This document shows positions 34,996-43,247 of a stretch of DNA of 64,000 bases, piece after piece. Each line of letters begins with the position of its first letter. Positions within the stretch are counted from its first letter, which is position 1. This DNA comes from Pseudomonas sp. Gutcm_11s (GTDB lineage Bacteria > Pseudomonadota > Gammaproteobacteria > Pseudomonadales > Pseudomonadaceae), in the NCBI RefSeq assembly GCF_028649395.1, contig NZ_JAQSUW010000017.1, positions 1 through 64,000 of the forward strand. Direction: 5' to 3'. The position numbers and the translations under genes are program-made. The notes under the pieces were generated by a model. That model did not search any database. It saw only the letters and a list, made by a program, of their open reading frames with translations, and was not told the DNA's origin.

Positions 34996-35829
34996 ATGAC
35001 TGCTCTGCGTACGCTGCTCTTTTCCCTGCTGTTGTTCACCCTGCCCCACGCCATGGCCGACTCGCGCTGCAGCGACCGGTCCCGCACGCTACTGCTGCCC
35101 GCCAAGGTCAGTTGCAGCCACCAGACCACCTGGATCGACTCCGGCATCGTCGGTGCCCGCCAGGTGATCTACCAGACACCACTGGGTACTCCGCCCAGCG
35201 GCGGCTGGCCCGTAGTGCTGATCTACCAGGGTTCGTTCTTCCCGCTCGATGACTTCAGCTACACCAGCAACCTGCCATTCGGTGGCTACTACGAAGGCAA
35301 ACTGGTGCAGACCCTGCTCAACAATGGCTACGCGGTGATTGCCCCCAGCGCACCCGCCGACCTGTTCTGGCAGACCAATATCCCCGGCCTGGCCCAGGCC
35401 TATGAGCTGACCACCGACTACGACTTCCTCGGCAACGTGCTGGCGGCCATCGCCAGCGGTCACTTCGGCCCGCTCAATACCCAGCGTCAGTACGCCACCG
35501 GCATTTCCAGTGGCGGCTACAACAGCAGCCGCATGGCCGTGTCGTTCCCCGGGCAGTTCAAGGCGCTGGCCATCCAGTCCGGCTCCTACGCCACCTGCAG
35601 CGGCCCGCTGTGCGTGGTGCCCGACACCTTGCCCGCGGACCATCCGCCAACCCTGTTCCTGCATGGCTTCGTCGATACGGTGGTGCCCTGGTGGAGCATG
35701 GACCTGTACTACGACCGTCTGCTCCAGCAGGGCACGGAGACGGCGCGCTACACCGAGCCGCTCGGCGGTCACGAGTGGTTCGCCGCCTCGCCGGCCAAGG
35801 TTCTGGCCTGGTTCAACGCCCATCCCTGA
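34996..35829 (+). CDS. phaZ: Secreted medium-chain-length PHA depolymerase
   Basis: An extracellular hydrolase that breaks down poly(3-hydroxyalkanoates) of medium chain length. The 277-aa product has a signal peptide (residues 1-21, LLLFTLPHAMA) and the unusual nucleophile motif GISSG (serine 171), with D227 (HGFVDTVVPW) and H259 (LGGHEWFA). From family knowledge, the enzyme of P. fluorescens GK13 has 278 residues and triad Ser172, Asp228, His260, so this protein lines up residue for residue. The frame opens at 34960; ATG 34996 starts the signal peptide and follows GGAG. It is divergent from the DUF1302/DUF1329 operon. Confidence 0.9.
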   Translation: MTALRTLLFSLLLFTLPHAMADSRCSDRSRTLLLPAKVSCSHQTTWIDSGIVGARQVIYQTPLGTPPSGGWPVVLIYQGSFFPLDDFSYTSNLPFGGYYEGKLVQTLLNNGYAVIAPSAPADLFWQTNIPGLAQAYELTTDYDFLGNVLAAIASGHFGPLNTQRQYATGISSGGYNSSRMAVSFPGQFKALAIQSGSYATCSGPLCVVPDTLPADHPPTLFLHGFVDTVVPWWSMDLYYDRLLQQGTETARYTEPLGGHEWFAASPAKVLAWFNAHP

Positions 35830-35928
35830 GCGGGATAAATGTTAACTGCGTCGCAACATGGCACTCTGCTACCATCCGAGCCGGCCGCCTCTTGGCCGGC
35901 TCCCTCCACTGTGGACAAGGACCACGCC

Positions 35929-36264
35929 TTGCAGAACCTGCGCACCTCAGACAACGGCGGCTACATCGACTTTCTCCGCGACCACCTCGGCCAGCAAGGC
36001 ATCGAGTCCATCGCCTGCGACCTCGGCGAGGAAGCCCGCGGCCATCGCTTCGCCCTGCTGCTGCCGCACGAGCACGACGCCTCGCGCGCCTGGCAGCTTC
36101 TGAGCGCAGCGCCCAGCGAGTTCGATCACCACCTGCAGGTTGCAGACGAGCAAGACGATCGCCGGATCGCCTTCTACCGCTCGCCCCTGGTGCGCCGCTA
36201 CAGCCTGGGCGTGCTGGCCCTGTTGCTGCTCGGCATGGGCGTGGAGGCGCTGCTGGCCCGCTAG
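35929..36264 (+). CDS. Small C-tail-anchored protein of unknown function
   Basis: A 111-aa protein: a soluble N-terminal domain (LRTSDNGGYIDFLRDHLGQQ onward, with the repeated acidic HEHDASRAW region) and one C-terminal membrane helix (about 91-109, SLGVLALLLLGMGVEALL). The chosen start is TTG 35929, with AAGGA 7 bases upstream; the frame is open from 35839. It is convergent with the COG0523 gene, and the two stop codons share CTAG. Function is unknown. Confidence 0.6.
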   Translation: MQNLRTSDNGGYIDFLRDHLGQQGIESIACDLGEEARGHRFALLLPHEHDASRAWQLLSAAPSEFDHHLQVADEQDDRRIAFYRSPLVRRYSLGVLALLLLGMGVEALLAR

Positions 36265-37226
36265 CCCAGGCGGCAGTCCGCTAGGGCGGCGGACAGTTTC
36301 TCGGCATCCTGCGGCGCGGCGAAGATCAGCTCCAGTCGCGAATCCCGCCGCCACTCACTGACGCGCCATTGCAGAGCGCTGCCGTCCAGGGCGTTGGCCG
36401 ATTGCCAGTCGCTCTCGCCATGCACCACCAATTTGGCTCGGCGCCAGGGCAGGCCGCTCAACCAGCGCCCGAGCCTGTCGAGGTCGAAGACCTGGCCGGG
36501 ATGGAAACGCCAACCGATGCTCCAACCCTCGGCCTGCGCCTGCACCTGGCAGATCGGCCGGCGCGGATCGCTCCAGATTGCCGCCAGCGGCGCGCGCCCC
36601 GAAGGCAGCTCGGGTGATTGTGCGCCAGGCTGTGCATGGGCCTCGGCCCCCGGCAATGCGGCGAAATCCAGCTCGCCATTGCTGGTCCAGCGCAGTGGCC
36701 GTGCCGGCAGCCGTACGCGCACCCGCTCGCGGCTCGCCTCGTCCAGCGCCTCGGCCTTGTTCAGCAGCAATAGGCCAGCCTTCTCCAGCGTCGCCTGCTG
36801 GCTCTCCGGCAATTCCTGGTCAGCCGCCAGGGCCGCTGCGTCGAGCACCAGTACCGGCGGTTGCAGCGCCAGCACTCCGGCCCAGGGCGCCTCACCCAGC
36901 TGGCGCAACAGTTCGAGCGGGTGACCGAGGCCGGATGGCTCGATCAGCAGGCGATCCGGCCGCGCCTGGCGCAGCAGCCGTCCGAGACCGACCTGGAACG
37001 GCGCACCGGCCACACAGCACAGGCAGCCGCCGGGAATCTCGGACAGCGACACTCCCTCCTGCCCAGTGCTCAGCAGCGCCTGGTCGAGGCCGATCTGGCC
37101 GAACTCGTTGATCAGCACCGCCCAGCGCTCGGCCGCCGGCTTGTGCGCCAACAGGTGGCGGATCAGGCTGGTCTTGCCGGCGCCCAGAGGGCCGGCGATC
37201 AGGTGTGTGGGGATATTGGCGAGCAT
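36261..37226 (-). CDS. COG0523 (CobW-family) metal-chaperone GTPase
   Basis: A 321-aa GTPase of the COG0523 family, which insert or traffic metals, often zinc. Motifs: Walker A IAGPLGAGKTSL (residues 10-21), the metal-binding CxCC at 68-71 (PGGCLCCVAGAP), VLINEFGQIGLDQ, IEPSGLGHP and the guanine motif LLNKAE (a variant of NKxD). The frame can start at GTG 37247, but ATG 37226 gives the normal N terminus. It lies near the zinc-starvation genes, as PA5532 does in P. aeruginosa, and is a paralog of the gene at 37652. Confidence 0.88.
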   Translation of the reverse strand: MLANIPTHLIAGPLGAGKTSLIRHLLAHKPAAERWAVLINEFGQIGLDQALLSTGQEGVSLSEIPGGCLCCVAGAPFQVGLGRLLRQARPDRLLIEPSGLGHPLELLRQLGEAPWAGVLALQPPVLVLDAAALAADQELPESQQATLEKAGLLLLNKAEALDEASRERVRVRLPARPLRWTSNGELDFAALPGAEAHAQPGAQSPELPSGRAPLAAIWSDPRRPICQVQAQAEGWSIGWRFHPGQVFDLDRLGRWLSGLPWRRAKLVVHGESDWQSANALDGSALQWRVSEWRRDSRLELIFAAPQDAEKLSAALADCRLG

Positions 37227-37297
37227 GGCGCTATGGTGCGGTTTCACGCGGCGCCGGGAAAGGCTAAAGTCGCCGCTTTGTCGTTGAGGACTGTGCG

Positions 37298-37651
37298 ATG
37301 CGAGCGATGGTTGCCCTGCTACTGCTGGGCCTGGCCGGCCAAGCCTGGGCCGAGGCCTGCGTGGTACACAGCGAGGGCCAGGAGGTGGAGGTCAAACTCT
37401 GCCAGCAGAACCGCAGCATCCCCACCAACCTGTTCCGCAACGGCTTCTGCGCCCCGCAGCTGAAGGACCAGAAGGTCCAGGTGCGCTTCGCCGACCAGTG
37501 CCCCAGCGGCGCCTTCGGCGAGTGCCGCAACGCCAAGGTGCAGGGCACGCCGTACCAGCAGGACATCCACTACTACGGCGTGGCCAGCGATGCCCGCTAC
37601 CTCAAGCCCGCCTGCGAGCAGCAGAGCAAGGGCGAGTGGCTGGAACCCTGA
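37298..37651 (+). CDS. Exported cysteine-rich small protein
   Basis: A 117-aa protein with a signal peptide (residues 1-18, LLLLGLAGQAWA). The mature part has six cysteines (CVVHSEGQ, LCQQN, GFCAP, QCPSGAFGEC, PAC) that probably form disulfides. GAGGA precedes the ATG. Its stop abuts that of the convergent COG0523 gene, forming TGATCA. It was not recognised as a known family, but its position between two COG0523 genes suggests a role in metal stress. Confidence 0.65.
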   Translation: MRAMVALLLLGLAGQAWAEACVVHSEGQEVEVKLCQQNRSIPTNLFRNGFCAPQLKDQKVQVRFADQCPSGAFGECRNAKVQGTPYQQDIHYYGVASDARYLKPACEQQSKGEWLEP

Positions 37652-38845
<1,194 letters not shown>

Positions 38846-38855
38846 TGGAATGTCC

Positions 38856-39263
38856 TCACAGATCACGGATATGTCGTTCACGGCGCTCCTGACGCTCCTT
38901 GGCCTCGACGCACAGAGTCGCCGTCGGACGCAGCAGCAAGCGGGGCAACCCGATCGCCTCGCCGGTCTCCGCACACCAGCCGTAGTCGCCATGAGCCAGG
39001 CGCTGCAGCGCAGCATCAATCTTGTCCAGCAGCCGCTTCTCACGCTCCAGCACGCGCAACTGCCACTGGCGCTGCTCTTCGGCACTGCCGGCATCGGCCG
39101 GATCGCTGGTCGGCTCCAGTTCACGCAGATCGGCGCACTCGGCGGCGATGCGCAACTGCAACTCCTCACGCTGCGCCAACAGCAGCAGACGGAAGAACGA
39201 CTGTTGCGCCGCATCCATATAGGCGTCGGCGGGCATGGCCAGGAGTTCGGCTTGGCTGAGCAA
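38856..39263 (-). CDS. dksA2: Zinc-independent DksA paralog DksA2
   Basis: DksA2 binds RNA polymerase and works with ppGpp, replacing DksA when zinc is scarce. The 135-aa product has the coiled-coil domain (about 30-90) and the C-terminal globule in which the four-cysteine zinc finger is reduced to C97-x2-T100 and C118-x2-A121, the pattern reported for P. aeruginosa DksA2. It is the first gene of an operon with the COG0523 GTPase, behind a Zur box at 39292. Confidence 0.92.
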   Translation of the reverse strand: MLSQAELLAMPADAYMDAAQQSFFRLLLLAQREELQLRIAAECADLRELEPTSDPADAGSAEEQRQWQLRVLEREKRLLDKIDAALQRLAHGDYGWCAETGEAIGLPRLLLRPTATLCVEAKERQERRERHIRDL

Positions 39264-39291
39264 GGGCAGGTCTCATCAGGGCTTATTTTAT

Positions 39292-39306
39292 TGTTATAAC
39301 ATAACA
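39292..39306. promoter_or_regulatory. Zur box upstream of dksA2
   Basis: TGTTAT-AAC-ATAACA is a perfect 6+3+6 palindrome in an AT-rich setting, matching the Zur-type site (GTTATA-TATAAC pattern). It lies 29 bases before the dksA2 start on the minus strand. Zur with zinc would repress the dksA2/COG0523 operon. Confidence 0.8.
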
Positions 39307-39455
39307 CAAGAAATGAAAATTGCCCCTGACCAGGCAACGACACACGGACCGATGGCGAGGCGGAGAGCTACCGCCCAGCCATCAGATACCCATTGGCGAG
39401 GCTTACCAGCCGCCGCAACTCCAGGAACCGAAGGACAACGGCACCCAGCCAGGCC

Positions 39456-39959
39456 TCAGCGCGGCGGCAGCCCGCCGCAGTCCTCGCCGACCCAATGCGC
39501 CTCGCTGTTCATGGTGCTCTCATGGCCGTCATAGACACCCTTCACCTGAGTGGTGAAGGCCGTGTCGCTCTGGAAGCGCGTCTCCCCCTCCCCCTGGCCA
39601 TTGGGGCAGGTGAAGCGGAACTTCCACAGGTCCGCAGTGCGTTCGGTGATCTCATGACTGCAACCGGAGCTCGGGTCCTGCAGAGGAATGTTCTGACCCT
39701 TGGCACTTTCCGGGCTAATGCACAGCTGCACCCCGGAGCTACCTAGCTTCACGCCCTTCTGCGCGAGCATCTGCTCCATTATCTGGCGTTGCTCGGGCGG
39801 CAAGTTCTGCAACTGACCGAGCATCTCCTGCATGTTCGGCATCTGCTGGTCGCCCCTCTGCGCCTGACCGCTGAACTCCCACAGGCCGGGGCGAATTTCG
39901 GCCACCGCAATGGCGGGCAGCAGGCACAAGGCCAATGACAAGAGGCGTGTTGGCGACAT
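39456..39959 (-). CDS. DUF3617-family exported protein
   Basis: A 167-aa protein with a signal peptide (residues 1-20, LLSLALCLLPAIAVA). It has the DUF3617 layout: IRPGLWEFSGQ after the signal, a Gln/Met-rich helix (QQMPNMQEMLGQLQNLPPEQ), QLCISPESA, CSHEI, and the strand FTTQVKGVYDG. Two cysteine pairs are likely. The family is periplasmic and of unknown function. It borders the AT-rich islet. Confidence 0.8.
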   Translation of the reverse strand: MSPTRLLSLALCLLPAIAVAEIRPGLWEFSGQAQRGDQQMPNMQEMLGQLQNLPPEQRQIMEQMLAQKGVKLGSSGVQLCISPESAKGQNIPLQDPSSGCSHEITERTADLWKFRFTCPNGQGEGETRFQSDTAFTTQVKGVYDGHESTMNSEAHWVGEDCGGLPPR

Positions 39960-40072
39960 GGTCCGGCTCCTCGGGGTGATGGCTGACTCTGAAAGCTTAG
40001 GTCAGATGAGATGGGCCACCGCAGGTTTGAGCAGAACTTCCACAATTAAATTTTTAAGATAAACAAAATTAG

Positions 40073-40729
40073 TCACAAACTTTTTACCACTTGGCGCACG
40101 TACTCTCCCCAGCTTCTATAACACCTAATTGATGCACTTTGAACGCGAGGAGCCTTTTCAGTAATATCTAACTTGCTTTTCAAAAGCCACATTGTTTGCG
40201 CTATATTTTGAGCGCTTGCATACTTACTAATACTGGGTATGTATTTTGAATCAATGAACCCTTTCTCTATATTTCTTGGAACAGAATAAATATTACTCTC
40301 CCAAAATCCTCTTTCTCGACCATTAGAAGGATTAACTACTCCAGACTCAAAATCATAGGACCACTCATTGAAATTTTTTACAACTTTTTCAAACAGATCA
40401 CTGGACACCACAAACAAATCCAAATCCGAGTGCTCACCAAATCCAGTGCCAATTTTGGCAGGCGCTAGTGACTGACCAATACGTCCACTTCCGGTCAAAC
40501 TAATTTCCTTGGGATCGACACTTAATCGAACCCCCAACCAAGACCTTACAGTCTCATACAGGGCCGGATTGTCCTTGAAAGCGTATGGAATACCCTCAGA
40601 AAGCCAGAGTCTGGCAATAGCAATTTTTGACTGTTCCCCGCCATTTGCTGCAGCTTTAACAATATTCTCAGCATTCGGATAACTACTTAAAAAATCCGAC
40701 AAATGTGTCGAGAACTTGAATGCTTCCAT
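40073..40729 (-). CDS. Nucleotidyltransferase-fold protein in AT-rich islet
   Basis: A 218-aa protein with a minimal nucleotidyltransferase core: G80-S81 (SLTGSGRIGQSLAP) followed by a long connection and the DxD pair D102/D104 (GEHSDLDLFVVSSDLFE). This GSxRxGxSL...SDLDL form is the subfamily of MNT/CD-NTase-like hypothetical proteins, distant from classic DNA polymerase beta members. The N-terminal part is helical (IAIARLWLSEGIPYAFKDNP), and the C-terminal part is helical with no HEPN motif seen. ATG 40729 has GAGGTG upstream. It is the second gene behind the GT51 domain gene, 13 bases apart, with host-unlike base composition. The chemical activity is unknown. Confidence 0.75.
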   Translation of the reverse strand: MEAFKFSTHLSDFLSSYPNAENIVKAAANGGEQSKIAIARLWLSEGIPYAFKDNPALYETVRSWLGVRLSVDPKEISLTGSGRIGQSLAPAKIGTGFGEHSDLDLFVVSSDLFEKVVKNFNEWSYDFESGVVNPSNGRERGFWESNIYSVPRNIEKGFIDSKYIPSISKYASAQNIAQTMWLLKSKLDITEKAPRVQSASIRCYRSWGEYVRQVVKSL

Positions 40730-40742
40730 TCACCCACCTCGG

Positions 40743-41291
40743 TCAAAAGACTTCATCCAGACGACTTAAAATATAAGCCTCTCGTTTTTTTATTTTATCA
40801 GAATAAATTTTCCCACTGCTCTTTGGCTCCGGATATTTCAGCCTGGCAACAACTCTTACAGCATCGCCTATTGAAATATCAGAATAATCCAGCCCTAACT
40901 CCTTAGTAGCCTGCAGCAAGCCATTCATTCCAGCCCCATAATAAGCGACAAATAGGTAAAATCTCGGAATTTCAATTTTACCTAATCTCTTAGTCAAAAG
41001 AAGCGCATAAAACATCTCTAACGCTTTTCTTCTAACGGTTCTCTCATATTTCCCGGTAAGGACTCTAACAAGTTGCATTGCAATAGTAGATCCCCCCTCA
41101 CGTCTACCACATGCATATGTTCTCCATATTGCTCTACACATGGAGAACATATCCACGCCGGGGTGAATCTTATATCTATGATCTTCAGCAGCTATTAAAG
41201 CTAATACTAAATTCTTGGAAATTTCAGAGTTACTTATTTGACTACTTATCTTAGCTATACCCTTTTCTATCAAGCCCCAATCAGCTCTCAC
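40743..41291 (-). CDS. Stand-alone GT51 peptidoglycan glycosyltransferase domain without membrane anchor
   Basis: A 182-aa protein consisting almost only of a GT51 transglycosylase domain (as in MtgA and the N-terminal half of PBP1). Both catalytic glutamates are kept: E36 in ALIAAEDHRYKIHPGVD and E92 in TVRRKALEMFYALL; the GGST motif (GGSTIAMQLVRVL) is present. The usual membrane helix that precedes the domain is absent: the start is GTG 41291, directly after an in-frame TAG, with GGAG 7 bases before the GTG. The usual EILxxYLN motif is altered (KIEIPRFYLFVAYYGAGMNG). First gene of a two-gene operon with the nucleotidyltransferase-like gene. Confidence 0.8.
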   Translation of the reverse strand: MRADWGLIEKGIAKISSQISNSEISKNLVLALIAAEDHRYKIHPGVDMFSMCRAIWRTYACGRREGGSTIAMQLVRVLTGKYERTVRRKALEMFYALLLTKRLGKIEIPRFYLFVAYYGAGMNGLLQATKELGLDYSDISIGDAVRVVARLKYPEPKSSGKIYSDKIKKREAYILSRLDEVF

Positions 41292-41356
41292 CTAAAAGCT
41301 CCAAGCATTTAATTAAAGACAATAGCTAATAGATTATTACCAGAAATCTAACCCAA

Positions 41357-41383
41357 TAAAAAAGCGGGCAATCTGCCCGCTTT
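41357..41383 (-). terminator. Rho-independent terminator after glmS
   Basis: On the minus strand a 10-bp stem (AAAGCGGGCA/TGCCCGCTTT on the plus strand) with a 3-base loop is followed by a run of T (41358-41363 as A on the plus strand). Confidence 0.9.
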
Positions 41384-41440
41384 CTGGTTTCGCTCTCGGC
41401 TTACTCCACCGTCACTGACTTAGCCAGGTTACGCGGCTGG
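41376..41440 (-). other. Expected Tn7 attachment region (attTn7)
   Basis: Tn7 inserts about 25 bases after the glmS stop and recognises the end of the glmS coding sequence. By that rule the insertion point is near 41376, inside the glmS terminator, with the recognition sequence in the last codons of glmS. No Tn7 ends are present; the location is by analogy with the known rule. Confidence 0.4.
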
Positions 41441-43236
41441 TCCACGTCGGTGCCTTTGAGCACTGCCACGTAGTAGGACAGCAGCTGCAGCGGCACGGTG
41501 TAGAGGATCGGAGCCAGCACGTCGTGGATGTGCGGCATGTTGATCACCTGGGTGCCCTCGCCGTTGCTCATGCCGGCGGCGCCGTCGGCGAAGACGATCA
41601 GCTCGCCACCACGGGCGCGGACTTCCTGCAGGTTGGATTTGAGCTTTTCCAGCAGCTCGTTGTTCGGCGCCACGGTGACTACCGGCATGTCGGCATCGAC
41701 CAGGGCCAGCGGGCCGTGCTTGAGCTCGCCGGCCGGGTAGGCCTCGGCGTGGATGTAGGAGATTTCCTTGAGTTTGAGCGCACCTTCCATGGCCACCGGA
41801 TACTGGGCACCACGGCCGAGGAACAGGGTGTGGTGCTTCTCGGCGAACAGCTCGGCGACTTTCTCCACGGTCTTGTCCATGGCCAGTGCCTCGCCCAGGC
41901 GAGTCGGCAGGCGACGCAGCTCTTCCACCAGTTCGGCAGCAACGCCGGCTTGCAGGGTGCCACGCACTTGGCCGAGGGCCAGGGTCAGCAGCAGCAGGGA
42001 GACCAGCTGGGTGGTGAAGGCCTTGGTCGAGGCGACGCCGATTTCCGGGCCGGCCTGGGTCAGCAGGCACAGGTCGGACTCGCGCACCAGAGAACTGGTG
42101 CCGACGTTGCAGATGGTCAGACTGGCCAGATATCCGGCCTGCTTGGCGTTGCGCAGGGCGGCCAGGGTGTCGGCAGTCTCGCCGGACTGGGAGATGGTGA
42201 TGAACAGGCTGGCGGGCTGCACGGCCACCTGGCGGTAGCGGAATTCGCTGGCCACTTCGATCTGGCAGGGAATGCCGGTCAAGGCTTCCAGCCAGTAACG
42301 GGCGACCATGCCGGCGTGGTAGCTGGTACCGCAGGCGACGATCTGTACGTTGCGCACCTTGGCGAACAGTTCAGCGGCCTGCGGGCCGAAGGCCTGGACC
42401 AGCACGTGGTCGCCGCCCAGGCGGCCTTCCAGGGTGCGCTGCACGACCTTGGGCTGCTCGTGGATTTCCTTGAGCATGAAGTGGCGGTATTCGCCCTTGT
42501 CGGCGGCCTCGGCGCCTTCGTGGTACTGCACCGATTCACGCTGTACCGGCTGGCCGGCGACGTCCCAGATCTGCACGCTGTCGCGGCGGATCTCGGCGAT
42601 ATCGCCCTCTTCCAGGTACATGAAGCGGTCGGTGACCTGACGCAGGGCGAGCTGGTCGGAGGCGAGGAAGTTCTCTCCCAGGCCCAGGCCGATCACCAGC
42701 GGGCTGCCGCTGCGGGCGGCGAGGATGCGGTCCGGCTGGGCAGCGCTGATCACGGCCAGGCCGTAGGCACCATGCAGCTCGGGAATCGCGGCCTTGAGCG
42801 CGGTGGTGAGGTCGCCAAGCTGCTGCAGCTTGTGGTGCAGCAGGTGGACGATGGTCTCGGTGTCGGTATCGGAGGTGAAGACGTAGCCGAGGCCCTTGAG
42901 GCGCTCGCGCAGTTCCTCGTGGTTCTCGATGATGCCGTTGTGCACCACGGCCAGTTGCTCGCCCGAGAAATGGGGGTGCGCGTTGCGCTCGCTCGGCGCA
43001 CCGTGGGTGGCCCAACGGGTGTGGGCGATGCCCAGGTAGCCGGTCAACGGCTCGCCGGCCAGGGCCTGCTCCAGCTCGGCGACCTTGCCGACGCGGCGCC
43101 GACGCTGCAGTTCACCAGCCTGGGTGAAGACCGCCACGCCGGCGCTGTCATAGCCGCGGTACTCCAGGCGCTTGAGGCCTTCGACCAGTATTGGGGTGAT
43201 GTTGCGTTCGGCGACGGCGCCAACGATGCCACACAT
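41401..43236 (-). CDS. glmS: Glutamine-fructose-6-phosphate aminotransferase GlmS
   Basis: GlmS makes glucosamine-6-phosphate from fructose-6-phosphate and glutamine, the first step to UDP-GlcNAc for peptidoglycan and LPS. The 611-aa product has the catalytic cysteine directly after Met (MCGIVGAVAERN), the glutaminase domain (1-240, HTRWATHGAPSERNAHPH), and two SIS sugar-isomerase domains (CGTSYHAGMVARYWLEALTG, ISQSGETADTLAALR), ending QPRNLAKSVTVE. It is preceded by glmR by 11 bases. Confidence 0.97.
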   Translation of the reverse strand: MCGIVGAVAERNITPILVEGLKRLEYRGYDSAGVAVFTQAGELQRRRRVGKVAELEQALAGEPLTGYLGIAHTRWATHGAPSERNAHPHFSGEQLAVVHNGIIENHEELRERLKGLGYVFTSDTDTETIVHLLHHKLQQLGDLTTALKAAIPELHGAYGLAVISAAQPDRILAARSGSPLVIGLGLGENFLASDQLALRQVTDRFMYLEEGDIAEIRRDSVQIWDVAGQPVQRESVQYHEGAEAADKGEYRHFMLKEIHEQPKVVQRTLEGRLGGDHVLVQAFGPQAAELFAKVRNVQIVACGTSYHAGMVARYWLEALTGIPCQIEVASEFRYRQVAVQPASLFITISQSGETADTLAALRNAKQAGYLASLTICNVGTSSLVRESDLCLLTQAGPEIGVASTKAFTTQLVSLLLLTLALGQVRGTLQAGVAAELVEELRRLPTRLGEALAMDKTVEKVAELFAEKHHTLFLGRGAQYPVAMEGALKLKEISYIHAEAYPAGELKHGPLALVDADMPVVTVAPNNELLEKLKSNLQEVRARGGELIVFADGAAGMSNGEGTQVINMPHIHDVLAPILYTVPLQLLSYYVAVLKGTDVDQPRNLAKSVTVE

Positions 43237-43247
43237 AGCGGTTCTCC

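Larger units (their letters stand above)
40043..41345. mobile_element. AT-rich islet beside the glmS/attTn7 hotspot
   Basis: Base composition changes sharply here: 40741-40800, for example, has 19 G or C of 60, while flanking genes are about two-thirds GC. The islet holds two cotranscribed genes (GT51 domain, then nucleotidyltransferase-like). It begins just past the glmS terminator, where Tn7-like and other elements insert. No transposase, integrase, direct repeat or Tn7 end was found, so the means of entry is unknown. Confidence 0.6.

Noticed and set aside
38846..39343. N-terminal extension of the COG0523 GTPase
   Set aside because: The frame is open but overlaps dksA2 completely, and the Walker A motif sits at the right distance from ATG 38845.
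39307..39455. Possible small gene between the Zur box and the DUF3617 gene
   Set aside because: Open frames here are short, without ribosome-binding site or recognisable product.
41340..41400. Tn7 end sequences at the glmS side of the islet
   Set aside because: No TGTGGGCGGACA-type end, target duplication or transposase was visible, so the islet is not called Tn7-like.
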